Positions 7,041 through 15,419 of a stretch of DNA of 21,551 nucleotides are shown here, piece after piece. A program made the position numbers and the translations under genes. The DNA is from GCA-002722245 sp964230605. GTDB lineage: Bacteria; Bacteroidota; Bacteroidia; Flavobacteriales_C; GCA-002722245. How positions within the stretch are numbered: the first letter of the stretch is position 1; each line of letters opens with the position of its first letter. The notes beneath the pieces were generated by a model, which made no database searches, had not been told where the DNA came from, and saw only the letters and a program-made list of their open reading frames with translations. The stretch is from contig CAXRIN010000077.1 in assembly GCA_964230605.1 (NCBI GenBank), forward strand, positions 1 to 21,551, given 5' to 3'.

Positions 7041-9503
7041 TTACTGTGGGTCAACATCAACAATCACTCTAACATATTTAAAAGAAGGATCTTTTTTAAA
7101 AACATTGATCCAATGTTGAATAACTGTTTTGATTTTCGAAATCGAAATTGATTTCTCAACCTTAACCATCATTTTCTTGTTATAATAGTTATTGATTCTT
7201 GCGATCCCAGGATATTCTGGCCCCAACACTCTTTCTTCTCCTATATCAGATCTTAAATTCATTGCAAAACCATCGCAACATGCGTCTAAAACATTTCTGT
7301 CTTTATACCTAAATGTTAATGAAATCAATCTATAAAAAGGTGGATACTGAAAGTTTCTTCTATTCAAAATTTCAGTATTATACATATTCAAGTAATCATT
7401 ATCCATAACATCTCGAATAGTATTGTGATGGGGATTATGAGATTGAATAATCACCTTACCTCTTTTTACTTTTCTCCCTGCTCTTCCCGAAACCTGCGCC
7501 ATTAATTGATAAGCTCTTTCGAAAGCTCTAAAATCAGGGTAGTATAACATTTGATCGGCATTCAAAACACCAACCAAACTGACATTATCAAAATCAAGAC
7601 CTTTTGTAACCATCTGAGTCCCAACTAATATATCAACCTCTTTATCCTCAAATTGGGTAATTAAATTTTGATAAGCATGTTTACCTCTTGTTGTATCCAA
7701 ATCCATTCTGGCAACTCTCGCTTTTGGAAAAACCTTTTTAACCTCCTCCTCTATTTTCTCAGTTCCAAATCCTCGCATATCAGTTTCCGTACTTCCACAA
7801 GCTGTACAAGTAAGTGGGACTTTTTCAATGTAGCCACAGTAATGACAACGCAATAAATCCGAATACTTATGATAAGTCAAACTAACATCACAACGTTTAC
7901 ACTGCTGAACATGACCACATGAATAGCACTCCAACATCGGAGCAAAACCTCTACGGTTTTGAAAAAGAATAATCTGTTCTCCGGCATCCAAAGCTTCCTC
8001 CATATTATGCTTCAACAACTCTGTAAAAAGAGAAATCATCTTTTTCTTCTTTTTATCATTTTGTAAGTCACCGCATTGTACTTCAGGTAATTGAATACCT
8101 CCATATCGCTTTTTCAACTCTACCAAACCATATTTCCCATTTTTTGCATTGAAATATGACTCAACAGATGGAGTAGCACTTCCTAATAATACTTTTGCAT
8201 CGTGAAATTTCGCAAGCACTAGAGCCAAATCTCTCCCGTGATATCTTGGAGCAGGATCGTATTGTTTAAAAGTATTTTCATGCTCTTCGTCAACGATAAT
8301 TAAACCTAAATTTTTAAATGGTAAAAAAAGTGAAGAACGAGCCCCCAAAATCACTTTAAATTTAGAATCGGACGACAACATCTCATTCCACAACTCAACT
8401 CTTTCATTCAAATTAAAACGAGAATGATAAACACCAACAGCGTCTCCGAAGATTTTTTGAAGTCTAGTGATGATTTGAGTTGTTAATGCTATTTCAGGTA
8501 GTAGATATAAAACTTGCTTTCCCTGTTTTATTACCTCATTTATTAATTTAATATAGATTTCGGTTTTACCACTACCAGTTACTCCATGTAGTAAAACAGC
8601 TTCTTTTTCTAAGTGGAATTCCTTTATCTTTTCAAAGGCATCATTTTGACCGTCATTAAGTTGAGGCAATTTTTTAAGTTCACCTTCATATTTACTTAAG
8701 CGATCTTCCCCATCTTCATACAATACAAAAACTCCTTTTTTTGCCAATCCATTTATAACAGCTGCGGTAGTATTATATTTCTTAACTAACAGAGATCTTT
8801 TGATTTTGAAATTCTCAAAATCAAAATCTTTATCTCCTAAGATTTGTAATAATAAGTCTTCTTGTTTTTGTGCTGATTTAATTAATTCAAACGCTCCCGA
8901 CAAACTCTCTTTTGTTGGGAAATTGTCATAATCAATTTCTACAAAGGTTCTAATCTTAGGTTTATACTTTTCTTTTACCTCCTCCTCTAAAACAATAACT
9001 CCCTTTTCGTATAAGGACTTTATTGTTTTATGAATACTCTTAATTCCTAAAATATTCGAAATATCATCAAGTGACAATATTGGCTGAATTTGAAGAGCTT
9101 CAGCTATTAAATACTCTTTATCATCAAGAGATGAATAATCAATTTCAATTTCTGAGTTTAAAAGGACTTTTGTTTCATTTACAAGTTTAAATCCTGAAGG
9201 CAACGCTGCATTCATTACTTCTCCGGGACCACACATGTAGTAATTTGAAATCCAATCCCATAATTTCAATTGAATTGAATCAACGATAGGAAAATCGTCT
9301 AAAACAAACTCTATACCCTTAGCTTGATATTCTTTCGGTGGATTATTATGAATTGAATGAATAATGGCTGTATAGTGCTTGGCTCGTCCAAACCTAACTA
9401 CAACACGTTTCCCAACTTCAAGTTGAGCCACGTACTCTTCTTCTACGAAATATGTAAATAAATTAGGAAGTGGTACAGGGACAATTACATCTATAAAGAC
9501 CAT
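7041..9503 (-). CDS. priA: Primosomal protein N' (replication restart helicase PriA)
   Basis: 820 residues. PriA is a 3'-5' superfamily 2 DNA helicase that rebuilds the replisome at stalled forks. Domains in order: 3'-DNA-end binding domain (about 1-105, opening FIDVIVPVPLPNLFTYFV), a winged-helix region (about 125-270) more divergent than in E. coli, helicase lobe 1 with Walker A GVTGSGKT (307-314) and DEEH (405-408), then eight zinc-binding cysteines, all present (526, 529, 535, 538, 553, 556, 566, 569), and helicase lobe 2 with VGTQMVTKGLDF (627-638) and QVSGRAGR (670-677). The C-terminal domain closes with VRVIVDVDPQ. It follows pfkA by 19 bases on the same strand, so the two are probably co-transcribed. 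No terminator is visible at its 3' end. Confidence 0.97.
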   Translation of the reverse strand: MVFIDVIVPVPLPNLFTYFVEEEYVAQLEVGKRVVVRFGRAKHYTAIIHSIHNNPPKEYQAKGIEFVLDDFPIVDSIQLKLWDWISNYYMCGPGEVMNAALPSGFKLVNETKVLLNSEIEIDYSSLDDKEYLIAEALQIQPILSLDDISNILGIKSIHKTIKSLYEKGVIVLEEEVKEKYKPKIRTFVEIDYDNFPTKESLSGAFELIKSAQKQEDLLLQILGDKDFDFENFKIKRSLLVKKYNTTAAVINGLAKKGVFVLYEDGEDRLSKYEGELKKLPQLNDGQNDAFEKIKEFHLEKEAVLLHGVTGSGKTEIYIKLINEVIKQGKQVLYLLPEIALTTQIITRLQKIFGDAVGVYHSRFNLNERVELWNEMLSSDSKFKVILGARSSLFLPFKNLGLIIVDEEHENTFKQYDPAPRYHGRDLALVLAKFHDAKVLLGSATPSVESYFNAKNGKYGLVELKKRYGGIQLPEVQCGDLQNDKKKKKMISLFTELLKHNMEEALDAGEQIILFQNRRGFAPMLECYSCGHVQQCKRCDVSLTYHKYSDLLRCHYCGYIEKVPLTCTACGSTETDMRGFGTEKIEEEVKKVFPKARVARMDLDTTRGKHAYQNLITQFEDKEVDILVGTQMVTKGLDFDNVSLVGVLNADQMLYYPDFRAFERAYQLMAQVSGRAGRKVKRGKVIIQSHNPHHNTIRDVMDNDYLNMYNTEILNRRNFQYPPFYRLISLTFRYKDRNVLDACCDGFAMNLRSDIGEERVLGPEYPGIARINNYYNKKMMVKVEKSISISKIKTVIQHWINVFKKDPSFKYVRVIVDVDPQ

Positions 9504-9522
9504 TACACTAATTAACGAAAAA

Positions 9523-10497
9523 TTAGATAGAAAGTATATCTATCATCTGTAAAAGGTTTTCGTCAATCTTCTCCTGATTTTTGATTGCCTTTGAAAATGG
9601 AGTGTAATGAACTTTTCCGTTTACTATACCTATCATCTCTCCTCTTCTTCCACTCATCAAACTTTTAACAGCATCAACTCCCATCTGGCTCGCCCTAACT
9701 CTTTCCATACAAGTTGGACTTCCTCCACGCTGAACATGTCCAAGAACAACCATTCGGATGTCATAACCAGGACATCTTTCGTTTAAAGTATCGGCTACTT
9801 TTTGAGCATTCCCTTCTTTCGCACCTTCTGCAACAATAACGATATTACTAAACTTCTTTCGTTTATCACCGTCATTCATTTTTTCAATCAAAGCTTCCAA
9901 TCTATTTCCATCACTTTCAGGATAAAGAATAGATTCAGCTCCACAACCAATACCCGCTCTAAGAGCTATGAAACCAGCATCTTTCCCCATCACTTCAACA
10001 ACAAACAATCTGTTATGAGAATCAGCAGTATCTCTAATCTTATCTACAGCGTCAATTACAGTATTCAAAGCAGTATCATACCCAATTGTATAATCAGTAC
10101 CTACTAAATCATTATCAATAGTACCAGGTAAACCAAGAATTGGGAAGTCAAACTCATTAATAAAGATATCCGCACCTGTAAAAGTACCGTCTCCACCAAT
10201 AACGACTAAACCATCAATCCCCGATTTCTTTAAATTTTCATAAGCTTGCTGACGACCTTCTACGGTTCTAAAACCAGCACTTCTCATACTCTTAAGAATA
10301 GTCCCACCTCTTTGTAAGATATTAGCAACTGAAGCAGGATCAAGCTCAATAAAATCACCTTCAATTAAACCGTCATATCCCCTTTGAACACCAACAACAT
10401 CAACACCATGAAAAGCAGCAGTTCTAACTACAGCTCTTACCGCAGCATTCATTCCAGGCGAATCCCCTCCAGACGTTAATACACCAATCTTTTTCAT
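9523..10497 (-). CDS. pfkA: ATP-dependent 6-phosphofructokinase
   Basis: 324 residues from the Met at 10497, where the conserved opening MKKIGVLTSGGDSPGMNAA begins. An in-frame ATG at 10548 would add 17 residues with no family counterpart. It phosphorylates fructose 6-phosphate to the 1,6-bisphosphate in glycolysis. Seen: ATP-site GGDSPGMN (10-17), GGDGT (101-105) with Gly104, the residue that marks ATP-type rather than pyrophosphate-type enzymes, catalytic PGTIDND (124-130; Asp128 and Asp130), MGKDAGFIALRAG, and LGHVQRGGSPT. First gene of a probable pfkA-priA unit. Confidence 0.96.
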   Translation of the reverse strand: MKKIGVLTSGGDSPGMNAAVRAVVRTAAFHGVDVVGVQRGYDGLIEGDFIELDPASVANILQRGGTILKSMRSAGFRTVEGRQQAYENLKKSGIDGLVVIGGDGTFTGADIFINEFDFPILGLPGTIDNDLVGTDYTIGYDTALNTVIDAVDKIRDTADSHNRLFVVEVMGKDAGFIALRAGIGCGAESILYPESDGNRLEALIEKMNDGDKRKKFSNIVIVAEGAKEGNAQKVADTLNERCPGYDIRMVVLGHVQRGGSPTCMERVRASQMGVDAVKSLMSGRRGEMIGIVNGKVHYTPFSKAIKNQEKIDENLLQMIDILSI

Positions 10498-10535
10498 AAC
10501 TAATAAATTTAGCAAGTGATTTTTTGAGTAGCTGG

Positions 10536-10553
10536 CAAAACTAAACAAACTTA
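10536..10553 (-). promoter_or_regulatory. Two tandem TAnnTTTG boxes upstream of pfkA
   Basis: On the minus strand TAAGTTTG (10553-10546) is followed by TAGTTTTG (10543-10536). Both match TAnnTTTG fully and would give leaders of roughly 33-43 bases. No TTG at -33 spacing is seen for either. The boxes sit upstream of the Met chosen at 10497, consistent with that start; the ATG at 10548 would lie upstream of either predicted start site. Confidence 0.45.
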
Positions 10554-10655
10554 TTAAAATTGTGAAAAATGATTTCTAATTAAAAATCAATTAAACCCTA
10601 GCCAAATCAAGCCTAATTTTCATCGTGAAATCTGAGGGATTAAATAAAATTATTC

Positions 10656-10663
10656 TATATTTA
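10656..10663 (+). promoter_or_regulatory. Weak -7-like box upstream of the 10696 lipoprotein gene
   Basis: TATATTTA matches 7 of 8 bases in TAnnTTTG terms (final G replaced by A), 32 bases before the start codon. No -33 TTG is present at the right spacing, so this is only a candidate. It shares the 10498-10695 intergenic region with the divergent pfkA promoter. Confidence 0.3.
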
Positions 10664-10695
10664 CGACTTCTAAGAGACGAACTTTTTTAAGTAAT

Positions 10696-11616
10696 ATGAA
10701 AAGTACTAAGAGCATTTTTAAGGGAATCAGTGGATTAGCAGTTTGTTCTGTATTATTAACGGCATGTCCTGGGACAGATGATCCAAACCAGCCAAACATC
10801 CCAGTGGTAGATACTCCTGAGGTTGATGTTAAACCAAAAGAAGTTCCTGTTACTAAAGTTGACGGAGCAATGTTTTCTATTCCATCACCGATTCAATTGG
10901 GAGGAATTATTCAGAAATCCGGTGCTAGCTACAACAAAGATTTATTGAACGACCCAAAGTCTTCTGAAAATTACGTTGATTTAGTATCCCAATCTCTTAA
11001 CCTTGGAGTTTACGGTGCCGACTTAGGATATTGTGCTTTATACGACAAACAACAAGAATCAATCGGATACATGAGATCTGCTCAAAAACTGAGTGATATT
11101 TTAGGTATTTCTGATGCATTTGACGTAGCAACTATTCAATCGGTTGAAAGAAATCTTGATAATAAAGACTCATTACTATACATCATTTCAAATTCTTACA
11201 GAAAAGCAGATGATTATTTACAAACAAGTGACAGAAAGCATATTGGTGCTTTAGTTATTGTTGGTGGATGGATTGAAAGCTTACACTTCGCTGGAATTCT
11301 TGGAAAAGAAAACAAGTCAGCTGAGATTGTAGAAATGATTGGAATGCAAAAACATACCATCAATACTATTTTAGACAAAATGTTAGAAAAACATATTGTT
11401 GAACCAGGTGTTGAAGATGTTTACAACGATCTTGATGAAGTTAGAATGGCTTTCGAAAAAGTTAATTTAAAGTATGAGTATGTTGCTCCTGAATTAGACA
11501 AGGATAAAAAAGTAACGAAACTTAAATCTAAAACTACTGTTGAAATGTCTGATGAAGTTTACAACGAAATCATCAACAAAATTGAAGCAGTAAGAGCTAA
11601 AATCACTAAAGTTTAA
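10696..11616 (+). CDS. Uncharacterised lipoprotein, mostly alpha-helical
   Basis: 306 residues. The signal peptide ends in lipobox LLTAC with Cys24, followed by an Asp/Pro/Val-rich spacer (about 25-55) that would hold the domain away from the membrane. The rest is predicted helical. Conserved-looking parts are FSIPSPIQLGGIIQKSGA (about 61-78), a run with LNLGVYGADLGYC (about 105-117), and ALVIVGGWIESLHFAG near 186-201. The C-terminus is Lys/Glu-rich (TKLKSKTTVEMSDEVYNEI). I do not recognise a named family; proteins of this look occur in Bacteroidota, and the GGWIESL segment faintly recalls helical imelysin-type proteins, without their catalytic-like GxHxxE motif. It starts a two-gene unit with the small secreted protein 19 bases downstream. 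Confidence 0.85.
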   Translation: MKSTKSIFKGISGLAVCSVLLTACPGTDDPNQPNIPVVDTPEVDVKPKEVPVTKVDGAMFSIPSPIQLGGIIQKSGASYNKDLLNDPKSSENYVDLVSQSLNLGVYGADLGYCALYDKQQESIGYMRSAQKLSDILGISDAFDVATIQSVERNLDNKDSLLYIISNSYRKADDYLQTSDRKHIGALVIVGGWIESLHFAGILGKENKSAEIVEMIGMQKHTINTILDKMLEKHIVEPGVEDVYNDLDEVRMAFEKVNLKYEYVAPELDKDKKVTKLKSKTTVEMSDEVYNEIINKIEAVRAKITKV

Positions 11617-11635
11617 GAGGAGAAACAGTTAGATC

Positions 11636-12055
11636 ATGAAAAAATTAATTGCACTTTTCACGTTAATATTAGTTGCTGGAGTTTTTGAATCAAAAGCACA
11701 ATGCGACACGATAGCTAATTACTGTCATAAAAATAACTTCACTGTTAATTATGTTTCTGATGGACAAAACTACAGAGCGTTATTATTTGGAGATCAAGAA
11801 GCAGAATTTGAAACTACTTTCTTTGGAGGTGTAACATACAGAGTTGCTGCATGTACAGGATTTTCTCAAGGAAATCTTATTTTCTCTGTAAAGGATGAAA
11901 GTAACAATGTTCTTTTCGACAGTATGGAACAACAGAATGCTCCTTATTGGGACTTCGAAGTAGAAAACACTATTACTGTAAAAATATCAGCTAAATTGGA
12001 TGCTTTAGAAGCTCCATCTGGATGTGCTACAATCCTAATTGGATTTAAGCAATAA
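11636..12055 (+). CDS. Small secreted protein of unknown function, possible PPC-like beta-sandwich
   Basis: 139 residues. The signal peptide probably ends at SKA-QC, giving a mature protein that begins with Gln, as is common in Bacteroidota. The mature part is about 117 residues with a beta-sandwich pattern (YRALLF, AEFETTFFGGVTYRVAAC, GNLIFSVKDESNNVLFDS, YWDFEVENTITVKISA, CATILIGFK) resembling the bacterial pre-peptidase C-terminal fold; this is inferred from pattern only. Four cysteines (23, 30, 73, 130) could form two disulfides. A purine-rich GAGGAG (11617-11622) precedes the start by 13 bases, unusual here because most genes in the window lack such a site. It follows the lipoprotein gene and shares its terminator, so the two products may work together in the envelope. 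Confidence 0.82.
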   Translation: MKKLIALFTLILVAGVFESKAQCDTIANYCHKNNFTVNYVSDGQNYRALLFGDQEAEFETTFFGGVTYRVAACTGFSQGNLIFSVKDESNNVLFDSMEQQNAPYWDFEVENTITVKISAKLDALEAPSGCATILIGFKQ

Positions 12056-12078
12056 AATATTCAATATTTATTTGAAAC

Positions 12079-12114
12079 AAAGGCATTGTTACCATCGTAA
12101 CAATGCCTTTTTAG
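12079..12114 (+). terminator. Intrinsic terminator of the 10696-12055 gene pair
   Basis: A perfect 14-bp stem (12079-12092 with 12097-12110; AAAGGCATTGTTAC and its complement) closes on a 4-base loop CATC and continues into T residues. It begins 24 bases after the stop. A smaller dyad, TTAGCA-TAG-TGCTAA (12111-12125), follows directly. Confidence 0.9.
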
Positions 12115-12147
12115 CATAGTGCTAAATAAGTTAAGTTTACAAGTTAA

Positions 12148-15100
12148 ATGAGTGAAAGAATACTAAAAGCGTTGATGCAGCTTTTTGCTTTAGTTGCAAA
12201 AGTTGATAGCGTAAATCATGACGGACGATCTGTTGTGGAAACTTTCCTTAAGCAACAACTTAATGCTGAACTTGTAAATCAATACCTAGAACTTTTCGAA
12301 GAATACCTGGAAAAGCACCAAAAAATTTCCAAAAGAAAAGAAGGTAAAGAAAGAAAAAGAACTTCTGTAAACTCTGTTAAAGTTTTAAGAATCTGTACTC
12401 AGATTAATGAAGAATTACAACAAAAACAAAAGATTGTTGTTTTAATAAGATTACTTGAATTCACCTTTTCTGGAAATTATTCTGATCAAGAAATTGAGTT
12501 TGTAACCACTGTTGCCGACACATTTAACATTTCGGATCAAGAATTCCGTGAAAGCATGGCTTTCGTGGTTTCGAATGATGAGAAAATTCCAGATAATGAG
12601 AACTTCTTAATTATTCACAACTCTGAGAATAACAACTACGAGAAGGCAAAAACAATTAACCATCCGCAACTTGAGGGAGCGGTTAAAATATTAAGATTAG
12701 AAGACTCCGGAAATTACATTGCTAAATACTGTGGTGACGAAGCAATTTATATCAACGGACAAGTTATTGATACGAATAGAGTTTATTTCCTTGCGCACGG
12801 ATCAAGTATTCGTACCAAGAAACTAAAGCCTATTTACTTCAGTGATATTTCTTCAAAATACCGTGCTCAAGAAGAAACTCAACGAATTGATTTCGTTGCT
12901 GACGCATTAGGTTATAAATTCCCCGCTGGTAACATAGGTTTACATGAATTAAACCTTGTTGACAAGAGCGGAAATTTAATTGGAATAATGGGTGCCTCGG
13001 GTGCTGGAAAGTCTACCTTACTTTCCTTACTAAATGGAACTCTCACTCCTACCTCAGGTTCAGTTAAAATTAATGGTATTGATATTCATCATCAAAAAGA
13101 GGAACTAGAAGGTGTTATCGGACATATTTCTCAAGATGATTTATTAATAGAAGACCTTACTGTTTTTGAAAATCTATTTTACAACACCAAACTTTGTTAT
13201 GATGGATTAAGCGAAAGTATTATCGCTAAAAAGACCATTGACATGCTAAAAAGTCTTGGTTTATATGAAATCAAAGACTTAAAAGTAGGATCCCCTTTAA
13301 ATAAAAAAATTAGTGGAGGACAGCGTAAGCGTTTGAATATTGCGCTTGAATTAATAAGAGAGCCTCAAGTACTTTTTGTTGACGAACCTACTTCGGGATT
13401 ATCCTCAAGAGATTCGGAAAACATAATGGATCTTTTAAAAGAGCTAGCCTTAAAAGGAAAGCTAGTCTTTGTTGTAATTCACCAACCTTCGTCTGATATT
13501 TTTAAAATGTTTGACAGCTTATTGATTTTAGATACCGGAGGATTCCCAATTTATTACGGAAATCCAGTTGAATCGGTAATCTATTTTAAAAAAGCAATCA
13601 ACCACGTTACTGCTAACGAAAGCGAGTGTTTCCATTGTGGTAATGTTAACCCTGAGCAGATATTCAACATCATTGAAACTAAAGTTGTTGATGAATATGG
13701 GAATATTACAGAGCAAAGAAGAATTCCTCCAAAAACTTGGAATGAATATTATTTGAAGGTTATCGAAAAACCTAACACTAAAATTTCAAGTTCTGAAATG
13801 CCGAAAGGGACATATAAAATCCCTAAAAAATCTAGCCAATTCAAGGTGTTTTTTGTTAGAGATATTCTATCAAAAATTGCCAATACTCAGTACATGTTAA
13901 TTAACTTTTTGGAGGGACCTTTCCTTGCGTTCATATTAGCATACTTAGTTAAGTTTTATAGTACTGAAAGTGGGCCAGATGCGAAATATGTATTTAGGTA
14001 TAACGAAAATATTACGGCCTATTTATTCATGAGTGTTGTGGTTGCCCTATTTATGGGGTTAACCGTTTCGGCAGAGGAAATTATTAGTGATAGAAAAATA
14101 CTTAAAAGAGAAACTTTCCTAAACCTATCTAGATTCAGTTATTTATCTAGTAAAACAGCCATAATGATTATCATTTCGGCTATTCAAACGATATCCTACA
14201 TACTTGTTGGGAACTTGATCCTTGGGATTAGTGGAATGTTTTTAGATTATTGGTTAATCCTTTTCTCATGTAGCTTCTTTGCAAACATGCTAGGACTTAA
14301 TATTTCATCAGCATTCAACTCTGTTGTAACTATATATATTTTAATTCCAATTCTTTTAATTCCTCAGCTACTACTAAGTGGAGTTATTGTGAAGTTCGAT
14401 AAATTAAACCCTACCCTTTCCTCTCAAACGGTTGTCCCTATTGCGGGAGAAGCAATGGCTTCAAGATGGGCTTTTGAAGCATTGGCTGTAAATCAATTTA
14501 AAGAAAACAACTTCGAAAGAGATTATTACAATTACGATAAGGCAATGAGTATTGCCAATTACAAAAAGAACTTCTGGATTGCAGCTGTTAAAACTCGTTT
14601 GACCATGAGTGTTAACTATGCCGCGAAACCTGAAAAGAAAGAAGACTTTTTAAAGAATATCGAAATTGTTTTAGCTGAATTAAAAGCTGAAAGCGAATTT
14701 TTAAATGACATTTTTTACAACTTAAATAACGCCTATTCTTCAAGTGATCTTAAAGCTTTAAATAAAGCTCTTCCTACAGAAACTCGTAACGAAATTATTC
14801 AAGGAATAATTGAAGATGCCAAAAAGGTTCAAAACCTGGAAACTTTTAATGAAGAAACTGCCAAAACAATAAATGGAATTCTTAACGATATAAAAGGTCT
14901 ATATATCAAATATTATAATGCATTTGCCGATCTTAAGAACAGAAAAATTGCTGATGTAAGAAAAGAGAAAGATGGTAAAGAGTTATTTATTGAAAACAGA
15001 GATGCCTACCAAAATGAAAGCTTAACAGATTTGGTGAAGAACAACAATGAATTGAATAAAATTATTGAATACGAAGGTCGCCTAGTTCAAAAATCTGACC

Positions 15101-15315
15101 CTGTTTACATTGACGCAAAAGGATTCAGAGCCCATTTCTTCGCTCCAACTAAAAAGGTTCTAGGACTTTCAATTGATACATACTGGGTGAATGTAATGGT
15201 AATACTTTTCATGGCAGTAAGTTTATTTGTAACACTTTACTTCGATTTACTGAAAAAAGGAATCGATTGGATTGGAGAATTATCTACAAAAGTTGGATTA
15301 TCAAAAGAGGAATAA
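12148..15315 (+). CDS. ABCG-type ABC half-transporter with TerB-like and FHA-like N-terminal regions
   Basis: 1055 residues, nearly twice a normal ABCG half-transporter. In order: a helical TerB-like region (about 1-145); an FHA-like beta region (about 150-232) with GDEAIYINGQVI and LAHGSSIR, resembling the FHA strand-turn pattern; an ABC ATPase with Walker A GASGAGKST (282-290), signature ISGGQRKR (388-395), Walker B VLFVDEPTSGLSS (408-420) and H-loop His445; a linker with a CFHC motif (494-497); membrane segments at about 585-603, 623-641, 668-695, 700-720 and 725-745; a large hydrophilic helical insertion (about 785-1005); and a last membrane segment (about 1012-1032). All ATPase motifs are intact; a homodimer is likely. 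The order ATPase-then-membrane and the HQPSSDIF motif place it in the White/ABCG group; FHA-ABC fusions such as mycobacterial Rv1747 are known. Substrate unknown. A weak box TAAGTTTA (12132-12139) lies just before the start. Confidence 0.9.
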   Translation: MSERILKALMQLFALVAKVDSVNHDGRSVVETFLKQQLNAELVNQYLELFEEYLEKHQKISKRKEGKERKRTSVNSVKVLRICTQINEELQQKQKIVVLIRLLEFTFSGNYSDQEIEFVTTVADTFNISDQEFRESMAFVVSNDEKIPDNENFLIIHNSENNNYEKAKTINHPQLEGAVKILRLEDSGNYIAKYCGDEAIYINGQVIDTNRVYFLAHGSSIRTKKLKPIYFSDISSKYRAQEETQRIDFVADALGYKFPAGNIGLHELNLVDKSGNLIGIMGASGAGKSTLLSLLNGTLTPTSGSVKINGIDIHHQKEELEGVIGHISQDDLLIEDLTVFENLFYNTKLCYDGLSESIIAKKTIDMLKSLGLYEIKDLKVGSPLNKKISGGQRKRLNIALELIREPQVLFVDEPTSGLSSRDSENIMDLLKELALKGKLVFVVIHQPSSDIFKMFDSLLILDTGGFPIYYGNPVESVIYFKKAINHVTANESECFHCGNVNPEQIFNIIETKVVDEYGNITEQRRIPPKTWNEYYLKVIEKPNTKISSSEMPKGTYKIPKKSSQFKVFFVRDILSKIANTQYMLINFLEGPFLAFILAYLVKFYSTESGPDAKYVFRYNENITAYLFMSVVVALFMGLTVSAEEIISDRKILKRETFLNLSRFSYLSSKTAIMIIISAIQTISYILVGNLILGISGMFLDYWLILFSCSFFANMLGLNISSAFNSVVTIYILIPILLIPQLLLSGVIVKFDKLNPTLSSQTVVPIAGEAMASRWAFEALAVNQFKENNFERDYYNYDKAMSIANYKKNFWIAAVKTRLTMSVNYAAKPEKKEDFLKNIEIVLAELKAESEFLNDIFYNLNNAYSSSDLKALNKALPTETRNEIIQGIIEDAKKVQNLETFNEETAKTINGILNDIKGLYIKYYNAFADLKNRKIADVRKEKDGKELFIENRDAYQNESLTDLVKNNNELNKIIEYEGRLVQKSDPVYIDAKGFRAHFFAPTKKVLGLSIDTYWVNVMVILFMAVSLFVTLYFDLLKKGIDWIGELSTKVGLSKEE

Positions 15316-15330
15316 TAATCCGCAGCACGG

Positions 15331-15413
15331 AATTTTGAATGTTTAATTTTAAAGTTTGAATGATCAACCAAAAGAATCTTTCATTTAAAATTCAAAATTA
15401 AACATTCAAAATT
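15331..15413. terminator. 33-bp AT-rich inverted repeat between convergent genes, probable two-way terminator
   Basis: Bases 15331-15363 and 15381-15413 are inverted copies matching at 30 of 33 positions (the outer 20 bp exactly), with a 17-base loop. It fills most of the 104-base gap between the ABC transporter (plus) and ttcA (minus), so it can act on transcripts from both sides. It contains almost no G or C, unlike typical intrinsic terminators, so it may instead be a dispersed intergenic repeat or an mRNA end stabiliser. Confidence 0.6.
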
Positions 15414-15419
15414 TTACTA

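Noticed and set aside
9802..10107. 101-codon open frame on the plus strand inside pfkA
   Set aside because: It is antisense to the conserved pfkA frame and its translation has low-complexity Ser/Ile/Thr content with no recognisable domain.
10498..10548. Upstream ATG start for pfkA adding 17 residues
   Set aside because: The extension lies over and upstream of the candidate promoter boxes and has no counterpart in phosphofructokinases; MKKIGVLTSGGDSPG begins at 10497.
10696..11616. Imelysin-family peptidase-like lipoprotein
   Set aside because: The helical character and GGWIESL segment are suggestive, but the GxHxxE motif of the family is missing.
12640..12843. Calling the FHA-like region a confirmed phosphothreonine-binding FHA domain
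   Set aside because: The strand-turn pattern fits, but the signature Arg and Ser/His pocket residues cannot be placed with confidence by eye.
13627..13641. Zinc finger in the ABC transporter linker (CFHC)
   Set aside because: Only a single CxxC is present and no second metal-ligand pair lies nearby.
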